NCBI GenBank assembly: GCA_945901065.1
Contig: CAMDKI010000004.1
Span: forward strand, 229,247-293,246
Length of the DNA stretch: 64,000 nt
Origin: Chitinophaga pinensis
GTDB lineage: Bacteria; Bacteroidota; Bacteroidia; Chitinophagales; CAIOSU01
Direction of reading: 5' to 3'
The notes under the pieces are model-generated. The model worked only from the letters and a program-made list of their open reading frames with translations. It searched no databases and was not told the DNA's origin. Position numbers and translations under genes: made by a program. Shown piece after piece: positions 33,502 to 42,107 of this stretch; position 1 is the first letter of the stretch; every line of letters starts with the position of its first letter.

Positions 33502-35031
33502 ATGGCAGCTAGAGTAACAAAAGCTTTAACCACGGGCATGAAAGTGCTTGGTGGTGCTAATGTACCGGCATACACACTGGAGCATTTAACCAGCACCCGC
33601 AAGCATCCTTCGGGTACTTTTGAGACTATTGTAGTGCCTTATATTGAGTTGGGCCGTGATAGTAGTTGCGCCATAACATACGGCGACGAGATAAGCACTG
33701 TGAGCAGACGGCATGCTGCAATTGAGCGGAATGGCAACGATGTTGTAATAAAGAACCTAAGCACTACAAATCCAACACTGGTAAATGGCAGACCAGTAAA
33801 GAACCAATACTTTCTTAATAATGGCGACGAAATTCAGCTATCGGTTGAAGGTCCTCGTTTACGTTATAACGTAACTTCCATAGGCACGGCCAAAATGGGC
33901 GTAACGCAACGGATGAACTTGGTTATGAACCAGGCTGTTCGCCCGTATCGTGCAGCTGTTGCTGGCTTAGCCACCCTGGTTGTTCTAGTAGGCGCAGTTG
34001 GGGCTTTCTTTATCTTCCGTCAGAGTCAGGATATTTCAACTTTGGCTGATAATAACTTGAAATTGCAGATGCAGGCAGATTCATTGCTTGTGGAGCAGCG
34101 AAAAGCAAAGGAAGTGTTTGCGGCATCGGTAGAAGCTGTTAAAACGCAAAGCATGGAGGACATGAAGCGGCTAAAAAGTGAGAATGCCAGTCTGGCTAGT
34201 TTGGTGAAAAACCTTGGAGACCAAAATCGGCAGATAATGGATGATGTAAAGGTTATTGGCACGGCGCCAGCTGGCGGCGGGCAAGAGCTTTCGGCAGTGT
34301 ATGATGCTGTTAAAGAGAATGTATATTTCATGAGCGTAAGCAAGTTTGAACTTGATTATGGTGGAGGGCAAACGGAAGAAATTGATTTTGGCTGGACTTG
34401 CACTGGTTTTGTTGTAAGCGATGGCAAATTTGTAACAGCTAGGCATTGCGTGCAGGGATGGAGATTTTTGGGTGCAGACTCTCCCGAGGCCATGATATTG
34501 TTGAATTCGTTGGAGCAGGAGGGAGTAAAGTTCAATATCGTTATCGATTGTACTTCGCCATCAAACAGTTTTCAGATAACCTACAACGATGCCAAGCTCA
34601 ATGACCGAAACGATGAGGTAATAACTGGGGAAGATGGCGATGGAAACCCTATTACGGTAAAAATGGCAACACTTGACCGCGACGATTGGGCTTATGTTCC
34701 AACAGGCCGTAGTTCTTCATTGCAATTTGATGCTGCTTTATCAAAAAATCTTAAGGCTGGCGATAAAGTGATGGTACTTGGCTATTCTTACGGATTGGGT
34801 GGCAGCGCGAATAGTGCCGATGTTGCCCCACTTCTCTCCGAATCGACAGTAGCTCAAAATGGGGTGAATCCTGAAGGTTCAATCAGCCTAACAAATAGAA
34901 ATTTTGGGCAGGGTAATTCGGGAGGTCCTGTTTTAATAAAAACCGCCGATGGGTATAAGGCAATTGGCATAGTTTCTGCTGGCATGGGAGCCGAAATCGG
35001 CTTTATAGTGCCGATAGGAGAGCTTAAGTAA
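33502..35031 (+). CDS. FHA - transmembrane - coiled coil - trypsin-like serine protease (paralogue 2)
   Basis: This 509-residue protein has the same order of domains as its upstream neighbour. Over the first 150 residues about four in five positions are identical by eye, including GRD (51-53), SRRH (68-71) and NGRPV. The helix and coiled coil (about 155-270) have diverged strongly, while the protease is moderately conserved. The triad is His315 (TARHC), Asp395 (DRDDWAY) and Ser473 (GNSGGP). An extra Cys300 lies just before the catalytic region (WTCTGF, against WTGTGF). The pair looks like a tandem duplication in which the cytosolic sensor part is kept and the linker is free to change. Confidence 0.88.
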   Translation: MAARVTKALTTGMKVLGGANVPAYTLEHLTSTRKHPSGTFETIVVPYIELGRDSSCAITYGDEISTVSRRHAAIERNGNDVVIKNLSTTNPTLVNGRPVKNQYFLNNGDEIQLSVEGPRLRYNVTSIGTAKMGVTQRMNLVMNQAVRPYRAAVAGLATLVVLVGAVGAFFIFRQSQDISTLADNNLKLQMQADSLLVEQRKAKEVFAASVEAVKTQSMEDMKRLKSENASLASLVKNLGDQNRQIMDDVKVIGTAPAGGGQELSAVYDAVKENVYFMSVSKFELDYGGGQTEEIDFGWTCTGFVVSDGKFVTARHCVQGWRFLGADSPEAMILLNSLEQEGVKFNIVIDCTSPSNSFQITYNDAKLNDRNDEVITGEDGDGNPITVKMATLDRDDWAYVPTGRSSSLQFDAALSKNLKAGDKVMVLGYSYGLGGSANSADVAPLLSESTVAQNGVNPEGSISLTNRNFGQGNSGGPVLIKTADGYKAIGIVSAGMGAEIGFIVPIGELK

Positions 35032-35046
35032 CCTATAAAAACAGCA

Positions 35047-35832
35047 ATGCAAAGATTTATATTTTTATTGGCATTCACTTTCTGTTCACTTCTAAGCCAT
35101 GCACAACCAGGCAAAGGGCTAGATTTGAATTTGTTTAAGGATCGCAACCAAACCGTAAAAAACGCAGTTGCCCCGGGGTTGTTTCTAGTTCAGCAAAACT
35201 TTATTGCCGTTGATTCTGCAGGCCAGGAATATGGTTTCAACAACCAAGATGATTTTGGCACTATTTACTCTATCGGTATTAAAGTAAAAGAGGGCTTGCT
35301 GCTTCCGAGCACTTTTAATACCCCCGGTTTACTTGACTCCAATTTTGAGCCATACCGAGCTGGTTATACTACCCGAAATAGCAGTATAAAGACAAGGGGA
35401 ATTGATAGTTTGAATTACAAAAATGTAGACTTAGCGAGTTTTAACGATCAAGTACCCAGGATTGACCAAACCAATGATGACGAGTATTTCGGAATTAAAG
35501 ATTACAAAAGTGTAACGAATGGCAAACTGCTGCTAGTGTATGCAGATGACATAACTAAGCTAGACAAGGAAACTCTTAAGACTAATATCATACAAGTGGA
35601 TGAGTTGGTTTGGGACGACAAAGGTAATGCGCAGCCCAAAAATATTGTTATCGGCAATAAGACCTTAATTGGGGGCATATTTTTTTATGAAGAAGTAACT
35701 TTTGGTGCTGTAACTTTTGAGCCAGTGGCTTTTTTTGAAAATATTAACGGCGCATGGATACTTAAAGCGATAGACATAAAACAATCGCCAGGTGGTGGAC
35801 TTAACCCAATTGATAAAAAGAAGAAGAAATAA
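35047..35832 (+). CDS. Secreted protein of unknown family within the FHA-protease cluster
   Basis: This 261-residue protein has a clear signal peptide (RFIFLLAFTFCSLLSHAQ) and no domain that I recognise. The mature part has beta-rich character and no cysteine, and ends in a run of five lysines (NPIDKKKKK). It lies 15 bases after the second protease gene and 8 bases before the PP2C gene, so it belongs to the same transcription unit. It shares the periplasmic side with the protease domains and is a candidate substrate, inhibitor or partner. That is inference from position only. Confidence 0.75.
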   Translation: MQRFIFLLAFTFCSLLSHAQPGKGLDLNLFKDRNQTVKNAVAPGLFLVQQNFIAVDSAGQEYGFNNQDDFGTIYSIGIKVKEGLLLPSTFNTPGLLDSNFEPYRAGYTTRNSSIKTRGIDSLNYKNVDLASFNDQVPRIDQTNDDEYFGIKDYKSVTNGKLLLVYADDITKLDKETLKTNIIQVDELVWDDKGNAQPKNIVIGNKTLIGGIFFYEEVTFGAVTFEPVAFFENINGAWILKAIDIKQSPGGGLNPIDKKKKK

Positions 35833-35840
35833 CCCAGCCT

Positions 35841-37235
35841 ATGAAAGTTGAAATCTTCGGTAGTACGGATGTTGGGCAGGTGCGCGACCACAATGAGGAT
35901 AACTTTGTATTGTGCAAAGACCTATCCAACCAAGATTGGACATATAAGCGCGACGAGCAATTTGATTTAGGCGCATTGGGAGCAGTGTTGTTTGTTGCCG
36001 ACGGTATGGGTGGCACCAATGCAGGCGAAGTGGCATCGGAAATTGCGCAAGAAAGTGTAGCAGAAGAGTTTAAAAAGGTTACCGCTTTGCCCACTGACGA
36101 CCAAGCTATATTGAGTTTTGTGAAAAAGGTGGTGGTAAGAGCACACCAAAATATTGTACAGCGCACTCACGAAGACCCTACCACTGCTGGTATGGGTACA
36201 ACTGCAGTAGTTTGTTGGGTAGTGAATGATAAGGCATACGTGGCATGGTCGGGCGATAGCCGCATGTATCTATATCGCGACGGTTCAGAGTTTTACCCAA
36301 TAACCGATGATCACTCTATTGTTTGGGAACTCGTAAAAAATGGACAACTAACTGCCGAAGAGGCTCGATTGCATGAAAATAGTAATATAATTACTCAAAG
36401 TTTGGGCGATGAGGCAAGGGGCCCAAAGCCGGATGCCAAAATGGTGCCTTTGCAAAAAGGTGACAGGGTGCTGCTTTGTAGTGATGGGTTAAGTGGCATG
36501 GTAAGCGATAACATGCTTGGTGGTATTTTAAGTGGAAGATTGAGCACCGCCGAAACATGCAAAGAGCTGATACAAGCTGCCAATGCAGCAGGCGGAACCG
36601 ACAATATTACTGTATTGCTGCTTGATGTAATTGAGGGCAAAGAAGGCGCCAAAGTGAGCAACAAACCTAACGTTAGCATTAAAACGGCAGTATCGAAAAA
36701 TGGAGGGAATACCCCAATTAACACCGTTGCATCAAAAGAAGGACCCAACAAAGGGCTGATTATTGGGGTGATAGTAGTATTGGTAATAATTGCAGCGGTG
36801 GTATTTTTTGTTTTGAAACCAGGCCAAGGCGATGTTGGGCAAAATAGTAATGATACATTAGTAAACCCAATTGACACGCCTGCTTTGAACAATTCAGTTA
36901 TTGAGACGCCCGCAAGTGTAATTGAAACAACTCAGGTAAATGTACCGGCAGCCACTACCACTAATACCCAAACAAACAACACTGCGCCCAATGCACCAAC
37001 TAAACCACCTGTAACAGGATCCAATTCTAATAGCGTTACTAATGGGGGCAATGAAAAACCGATAGATAACACTTCGCCAAAAACGACGGCCCCAAAAGAC
37101 ACCACAAAACCATCTGGAATAAACGTTAATTTACCGAAGGATACCACCAAAAATAATACCCCAGGTGGATTAACACCCCGTAAATCGGGGCCAAACTTAC
37201 CAAAAGGCGGCCTCAACCAAGATGGGGGCAAATAA
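35841..37235 (+). CDS. Membrane-anchored PP2C-type Ser/Thr phosphatase
   Basis: This 464-residue protein has a PP2C domain at 1-265. Its metal and catalytic motifs are TDVGQVRDHNEDN (start), VADGMGG (52-58), WSGDSRMYLYRDG, TDDHSIV, LLCSDGLSGMVSD and GGTDNITVLLLD. A short linker leads to one membrane helix at about 305-326. A low-complexity tail of about 135 residues rich in Thr, Asn, Pro and Lys follows outside the membrane. The family removes phosphate from Ser/Thr. In this cluster it is the expected eraser for the kinase at 38099. The long external tail is unusual and may reach the cell wall or a periplasmic partner. Confidence 0.9.
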   Translation: MKVEIFGSTDVGQVRDHNEDNFVLCKDLSNQDWTYKRDEQFDLGALGAVLFVADGMGGTNAGEVASEIAQESVAEEFKKVTALPTDDQAILSFVKKVVVRAHQNIVQRTHEDPTTAGMGTTAVVCWVVNDKAYVAWSGDSRMYLYRDGSEFYPITDDHSIVWELVKNGQLTAEEARLHENSNIITQSLGDEARGPKPDAKMVPLQKGDRVLLCSDGLSGMVSDNMLGGILSGRLSTAETCKELIQAANAAGGTDNITVLLLDVIEGKEGAKVSNKPNVSIKTAVSKNGGNTPINTVASKEGPNKGLIIGVIVVLVIIAAVVFFVLKPGQGDVGQNSNDTLVNPIDTPALNNSVIETPASVIETTQVNVPAATTTNTQTNNTAPNAPTKPPVTGSNSNSVTNGGNEKPIDNTSPKTTAPKDTTKPSGINVNLPKDTTKNNTPGGLTPRKSGPNLPKGGLNQDGGK

Positions 37236-37276
37236 ATTAAATTGAAAACACAACTGAACCTACTAAACCAATAACT

Positions 37277-38092
37277 ATGATACGTTGCCAAGAATGTGGT
37301 TTTACCAATGAAGCGGACTCCAAGGTTTGTAAAAAATGCGGATCACAGTTAGAGGGTTCTGCCGGTAGTGGTGATTTAAGCGCCCCTAAGGGCAATGTAG
37401 GTGGTAGCAACCCTACCATGATTGGTGGTACAGCTTCGGGCCCTGCTTGGGATAGTAATGATACCCCAGCGGCTGGCGGCGGAGGTAGGTTGTCAAATCC
37501 TACTATTGTTGGTGGTCGCTCAAATATGCCCGCTTGGGACGAGAATAGCACTGAATCTTCAAACCTAACACCGCCTACCTTAGGAGGCCAAAATACCGCT
37601 GCCAGTAATGTAACCAAATGCCCATCATGCGGTTTTTACCCGCTTCGTAACGAAGTTTCGGCGTCACACCCTTGCCCTAATTGTGGCACAATTGGCGATG
37701 CGAAAGCAGCAGCTACAGCAGCCCCAGCGTATCAACCAGCTGCTAGCCATCAAATACAAAAAGCTGCTGGTGCTGGCAAAACCATGCGCCTAGGCGATTT
37801 GACCCCTGAAGAAGAAGCCAAGCCGGAGTTTAAATTGATTGAGGAGCGTAGCCAAAGCGTGAAAGAGTTTAACGGTGCTGAAGTATCAGTAAACCGTGAC
37901 AACTTAGATGCCGGTAATATGAGTATTTCTGGCCAAGAGCATGCCAGTTTTGTGTTTGAGGATGGCAAATGGTACTTAAATGATAAAAGCTCAAACGGTG
38001 CCACCTTTATTCAGGTAAATGGCAAGGTAGAACTAACAGAAGGGTCTAAGATATTAATGGGCAACCGTATTTATACCTTCCAAACCAAGTAA
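37277..38092 (+). CDS. Zinc-ribbon and FHA domain protein with repeated Thr motifs
   Basis: This 271-residue protein begins with a zinc ribbon (CQECGF...CKKCGS, residues 4-22). A Gly/Asn-rich linker contains two near-repeats, NPTMIGG with GPAWDSN and NPTIVGG with MPAWDEN, and a third partial PPTLGGQ. A second zinc ribbon (CPSCGF...CPNCGT) lies at about 115-140. A C-terminal FHA-like domain from about 190 shows VNRDNLD, ISGQEHASFVF and SSNGATF. The FHA core lacks the typical Ser-Arg-x-His. The repeated Thr sites are plausible targets for the adjacent kinase and binding sites for FHA domains. It is cytosolic. The function, probably as an adaptor, is inferred. Confidence 0.8.
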   Translation: MIRCQECGFTNEADSKVCKKCGSQLEGSAGSGDLSAPKGNVGGSNPTMIGGTASGPAWDSNDTPAAGGGGRLSNPTIVGGRSNMPAWDENSTESSNLTPPTLGGQNTAASNVTKCPSCGFYPLRNEVSASHPCPNCGTIGDAKAAATAAPAYQPAASHQIQKAAGAGKTMRLGDLTPEEEAKPEFKLIEERSQSVKEFNGAEVSVNRDNLDAGNMSISGQEHASFVFEDGKWYLNDKSSNGATFIQVNGKVELTEGSKILMGNRIYTFQTK

Positions 38093-38098
38093 ACCACA

Positions 38099-39430
38099 GT
38101 GAGCAGCGGCCCCTCATTTACTCCCGAAAAAGTAGATATCGTTCCTGGATATGTTTTTTCCAGTGAGCGTGCCTCGTATAAGGTTATAAAAGAGTTGGGA
38201 GAAGGTGGTTTTGGTAGCGTTTACTTAGTAGAAGGGCAGGGGCGCAAATACGCGCTTAAGATTACCAAAATGTGGAATTTCCTACCTCAAGAGCGACAAG
38301 AATACGCAAAGCGTTTTAGGCAAGAGTATGAGCACGGTAGCAATCTCGATTCGGAATTTGTGGTGCGCAGCTACGATTTTCACCATGTAGGCGGCAACCC
38401 GTATATGTTAATGGATCTTTGCCCTGGCGGTTCGTTGAGGGATAAGGTGGGCGAAAAGCTACCAAAAACCGAAATAAACCGTATTGCTTACGGAATATTA
38501 AAGGGTTTGGGCGTGTTGCACGCAAAAGGCATTATCCATCGCGATATAAAGCCGGAAAACATCCTTTTTAACGAAAACGGAAATACTGCTTTGGCCGACT
38601 TTGGTATATCAGCATCCATTAAAAAGCGCCATACCATTACCAACTTTATGGGCCATGCCAAGCAAGTTTTTGCTACAGGCACTTATTCGCCGCCAGAGCA
38701 AAGTGACCCTACCAAAGCATATAAAGTAATGGGCAACACCAATGATATATATGCCTTTGGGGTTGTAATGTATGAATTGCTCACTGGCGGCACACTGCCC
38801 TACGGCGATTTTGACGATTACATTGCCGACATGGCCGGATATGAAGCCAGAAAGAAACTTGGCAATTGGGACCGCAGTATATTAGAGCGTTCAGTTAATG
38901 ATAGAATGTGGATTGAGGTTTTAGACAAATGCCTTCGCCCGGAAGCAACTGAACGTTACCAATTTGCACAAGATATAATAGATAAACTAAACCTCAGCGC
39001 GGGGTACTCAGTACTTCGCAAAGAGCCCATTCAAGTTTTGCCACATCACCAATGGTTGTTTAAAGTAATGAATGGCGACGAAATAGGTCGAGCATACAAC
39101 TTGTCGAACTTGCTTAGATTACAAGGTAAAAAACTACTTACCATAGGCTGGTTTAACCCTGATAGCCCATTTACCAACGACATAGGTATCATGGAACAGT
39201 TTACCAATTATGTTTCCAATTTCCACGCAACTATTGAATACGATGCCCCCAGCAACTATTGGTATATTCGCGACGGACAGTGGCGCAACAAAGAGGGTGT
39301 GCCAGGGTGGTACCGCTCTACCAATGGCGTATTGGTAAATTCTATGCCTATTGATGACCGTGGCATAATGCTTCAGCCTGATGATATCATCACCATCGGC
39401 GATACTACTATCCAAGTAAGTATTCAGTAG
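38099..39430 (+). CDS. Ser/Thr protein kinase with C-terminal FHA domain
   Basis: This 443-residue protein has a Hanks-type kinase domain at about 25-300. The P-loop is GEGGFG (34-39), followed by Lys54 in YALKITK. The catalytic loop is HRDIKPEN (147-154), then DFG (167-169) and SPPE (197-200). The C-terminal part (about 335-443) looks like an FHA domain (LLTIGWFNPD, NYVSNFHATIEYD, STNGVLVN, LQPDDIITIGD). No membrane helix is seen. The start codon is GTG at 38099, seven bases after the previous stop. It closes the cluster: with the PP2C it forms a writer/eraser pair, and FHA domains in four proteins of the cluster are readers. Confidence 0.9.
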   Translation: MSSGPSFTPEKVDIVPGYVFSSERASYKVIKELGEGGFGSVYLVEGQGRKYALKITKMWNFLPQERQEYAKRFRQEYEHGSNLDSEFVVRSYDFHHVGGNPYMLMDLCPGGSLRDKVGEKLPKTEINRIAYGILKGLGVLHAKGIIHRDIKPENILFNENGNTALADFGISASIKKRHTITNFMGHAKQVFATGTYSPPEQSDPTKAYKVMGNTNDIYAFGVVMYELLTGGTLPYGDFDDYIADMAGYEARKKLGNWDRSILERSVNDRMWIEVLDKCLRPEATERYQFAQDIIDKLNLSAGYSVLRKEPIQVLPHHQWLFKVMNGDEIGRAYNLSNLLRLQGKKLLTIGWFNPDSPFTNDIGIMEQFTNYVSNFHATIEYDAPSNYWYIRDGQWRNKEGVPGWYRSTNGVLVNSMPIDDRGIMLQPDDIITIGDTTIQVSIQ

Positions 39431-39618
39431 CAGTTAATAACGATTATTGTATTTTAACTTTATAGTTAATGACTTAATTGGTTCTTTATCAATGGCTTAT
39501 TTCTTGTGATATAAGTAAAATTAAACCATAAAATTTATTACTTGCTCGATTAATTCAACGATTGGTTTCTGATATTTTTGTGGTAGTTGTATATTGAGGT
39601 ACTATAAAATGATTACTC

Positions 39619-40983
39619 ATGATGCAGTCGTTAAATCCAGCCACAGGTAAAATTTTAAAGGATTACAAATCACTTCTCAAAGACGAGTTAGACGAGTGTA
39701 TAAGCCAAGGTCATCAAGCTTGGTTGGCCTGGCGCAAAACTGATTTTGAGCATCGTGCTGGGCTAATGCGCAAAGCTGCCGAAATATTGCGGGCACAAAG
39801 CCACGAGTTTTCGAAGCTAATGGCCGAAGAAATGGGCAAGCCAATTAAAGAAGGAGTTTTAGAGGCAGAAAAGTGTGCTTGGGTTTGCGAATACTATGCT
39901 GATAATGCGGAAGGTTTCCTGAAAGACCAACCCATAGTAAGCGATGCGAGTGAAAGCTTTGTCCATTTTGAGCCGATCGGGATTGTTTTGGCGGTCATGC
40001 CTTGGAATTTCCCTTTTTGGCAAGTTTTTCGTTTTATTGCGCCAGCATTAATGGCTGGAAATGCTGGAGTATTGAAGCATGCTAGCAATGTACCAGGCTG
40101 TGCCTTAGCCATTGAGCGAGTGTTGATAGAGGCGGGTTTTCCAAAATACTTATTCCAAACCTTGTTGATAGGTAGTGATTTAGTGCCGCATGTAGTTGAG
40201 CACCCATTAATTAAGGCAGTGACCCTTACGGGAAGCACTCCAGCTGGCAGTGCCGTGGCTGCATCAGCAGGTAAAAGTCTTAAAAAGACCGTGCTTGAAC
40301 TGGGTGGCAGCGACCCGTATATAATACTTGAAGATGCTGATTTGAAACATGCGGCCCAGCAATGTGCCAAAAGCCGATTGATTAATAACGGACAAAGCTG
40401 CATTGCGGCAAAGCGTTTTATAGTGGTGGATGCCGTTTATGATGAGTTTATACAACTCTTTGTTGCCGAAATGAAAAAGGCCGTGATGGGTGACCCTTCG
40501 GATGAAAATACCACACTTGGGCCATTGGCAAGACACGACCTTCGTGACGAGGTTCATGCCCTGGTGATTGACAGTATAGCACATGGCGCAACAGTGCTGC
40601 TTGGGGCACAAGTGCCTGATAGGGTGGGAGCCTATTATCCGGCTACGGTGCTGGCCAATGTGCATAAAGGCCAGCCTGCCTACGACCAAGAGATTTTTGG
40701 CCCTGTAGCGGCGGTTATAAGGGTTAAGGATGCTGATGAAGCCATTTACGTGGCAAATGATACTGTTTTCGGGCTCGGTGCTGCGGTATTTACCCAAAAC
40801 AAGGAACGAGGCAAACAAATTGCGGCTAAAGCCCTTGATGCAGGCTGTTGTTTTGTAAATGCACTTGTAAAATCAGACCCACGCTTGCCTTTTGGTGGTA
40901 TAAAGCAAAGTGGCTATGGCCGCGAGTTGTCGGCGTTTGGTATAATGGAGTTTGTAAACATTAAAACGGTGTATGTGGCTTAG
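39619..40983 (+). CDS. NAD(P)-dependent aldehyde dehydrogenase, probably succinate-semialdehyde type
   Basis: This 454-residue aldehyde dehydrogenase oxidises an aldehyde to the acid. The catalytic Glu is in VLELGGSDP and the nucleophile Cys in NGQSCIAAKR. The cofactor region is PWNFPFWQVFRF with LTGSTPAGSAVA. The short N-terminus and overall length (about 455) fit the succinate-semialdehyde dehydrogenase subgroup, but substrate assignment is only by resemblance. A second ATG at 39622 is possible. It stands alone after the FHA cluster. Confidence 0.85.
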   Translation: MMQSLNPATGKILKDYKSLLKDELDECISQGHQAWLAWRKTDFEHRAGLMRKAAEILRAQSHEFSKLMAEEMGKPIKEGVLEAEKCAWVCEYYADNAEGFLKDQPIVSDASESFVHFEPIGIVLAVMPWNFPFWQVFRFIAPALMAGNAGVLKHASNVPGCALAIERVLIEAGFPKYLFQTLLIGSDLVPHVVEHPLIKAVTLTGSTPAGSAVAASAGKSLKKTVLELGGSDPYIILEDADLKHAAQQCAKSRLINNGQSCIAAKRFIVVDAVYDEFIQLFVAEMKKAVMGDPSDENTTLGPLARHDLRDEVHALVIDSIAHGATVLLGAQVPDRVGAYYPATVLANVHKGQPAYDQEIFGPVAAVIRVKDADEAIYVANDTVFGLGAAVFTQNKERGKQIAAKALDAGCCFVNALVKSDPRLPFGGIKQSGYGRELSAFGIMEFVNIKTVYVA

Positions 40984-41068
40984 GCCCGCTTGTCAGAGTT
41001 TTGTAAAAATGACAACCAAGGTTCGTATTTGGCTTTATTACCTTTAATTTGCCTACTCAATATAAACT

Positions 41069-41761
41069 ATGAAACCGCGTATACTATTGGTAGAAGATGA
41101 GGAGCATTTGCTGGAAGCAGTGAAAATGAACCTTGAACTGGAAGATTACGAGGTAGTAGCTGTAGCCGATGGCGAACTAGCTTTGCTTAAATTCAAAGAC
41201 CAGCGCTTTAATCTGATTATACTGGATGTAATGCTGCCCCGCATGGATGGTTATGCGGTTTGCGAGCAAATACGGTTATCGGACATGGATATTCCCATTC
41301 TATTCCTTACAGCTAAAGGCGATAGTAATGATAAAATAAAAGGCTTTAAAGTAGGTGGCGATGATTACTTGCCCAAGCCCTTTAACCTTGAAGAGTTGCT
41401 GCTAAGGGTAAAAGTGCTTATCAAGCACAGCCTAAAAGGCACTGCTGAAGAGGGGAGCCTTAAAAACTACAAGTTTGGCGGCAATGAGGTAAACTTTCTT
41501 ACCCATGAGGCAAAGGGAGTAAACGGCGACTTATTGCTTACCAAGCGCGAGGCCATGCTGCTAAAACTGCTGATTGATAAAAAGGGTGAACCTGTATCAA
41601 GAAACCAAATATTGCAATACGTTTGGGGCTACGATGTGTATCCATCAACCCGAACAATTGACAATTTCATTCTTTCTTTTCGCAAATACTTTGAGGAAGA
41701 CATGAAAGAACCCCAACATTTCCACTCCATTCGGGGTATCGGCTACAAATTCACGGACTAG
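41069..41761 (+). CDS. OmpR-family response regulator without adjacent kinase
   Basis: This 230-residue regulator has a receiver domain with the Asp pair at VEDEE, phospho-acceptor Asp near residue 53 in ILDVMLPRMDGY, and Lys in PKPFNLEELLLRV. The C-terminal winged helix of the OmpR/PhoB type has KREAMLLKLLIDKKGEPVS and RTIDNFILSFRKYFEEDMKE. Normally a histidine kinase gene is next to it; here the neighbours are an aldehyde dehydrogenase gene and a tRNA. The partner is not seen in this window. Confidence 0.92.
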   Translation: MKPRILLVEDEEHLLEAVKMNLELEDYEVVAVADGELALLKFKDQRFNLIILDVMLPRMDGYAVCEQIRLSDMDIPILFLTAKGDSNDKIKGFKVGGDDYLPKPFNLEELLLRVKVLIKHSLKGTAEEGSLKNYKFGGNEVNFLTHEAKGVNGDLLLTKREAMLLKLLIDKKGEPVSRNQILQYVWGYDVYPSTRTIDNFILSFRKYFEEDMKEPQHFHSIRGIGYKFTD

Positions 41762-41862
41762 CTCAGCAAGCTAAATTGCTCATTATGAGTGCTTATGGTT
41801 GCCTATCGGCAAGCATTGCACAATAATTTTCGCGTCAGTGTTAAAATAATCCTAACTATTCT

Positions 41863-41870
41863 TACTTTTG
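41863..41870 (+). promoter_or_regulatory. -7 box of tRNA-Ser
   Basis: TACTTTTG is an exact TAnnTTTG box ending six bases before the mature tRNA 5' end. No clear TTG is present 17-23 bases upstream. Confidence 0.5.
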
Positions 41871-41875
41871 CCCAC

Positions 41876-41960
41876 GGAGAGATGGCAGAGCGGTCGAATG
41901 CGGCGGTCTTGAAAACCGTTGGCTGTTAAAGGCCCGGGGGTTCGAATCCCTCTCTCTCCG
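41876..41960 (+). tRNA. tRNA-Ser (anticodon UGA)
   Basis: The acceptor GGAGAGA (41876-41882) pairs fully with TCTCTCC (41953-41959), with discriminator G. The anticodon loop is CTTGAAA with TGA. A long variable arm (class II) and a T arm GGGGG/TTCGAAT/CCCTC complete the cloverleaf. Confidence 0.96.
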
Positions 41961-41965
41961 CACTA

Positions 41966-41997
41966 AGCGGGTTTCGTGCAACGAGACCCGCTTTTTT
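41966..41997 (+). terminator. Terminator of tRNA-Ser
   Basis: The stem GCGGGTTTCGT/ACGAGACCCGC (one G-T pair, three-base loop) is followed by TTTTTT. Confidence 0.85.
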
Positions 41998-42107
41998 ATT
42001 GTTAAACTTTTCGAAGTAATAGGGTCTCTCTAAACCAGTGAGCATTGCCCCCCACTAAATTGCTATTTTGTCTAAACCGCTATTAAATCGCGTTTTTCTT
42101 TTTGTCA

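Noticed and set aside
31914-39430. Type VI secretion regulatory cluster
   Set aside because: Kinase, PP2C and FHA genes are shared with such clusters, but no sheath, baseplate, VgrG, Hcp or ClpV gene is present.
31914-39430. TerY-type phosphorylation triad
   Set aside because: The vWA partner is missing and no Ter genes are nearby; only the kinase/phosphatase logic is similar.
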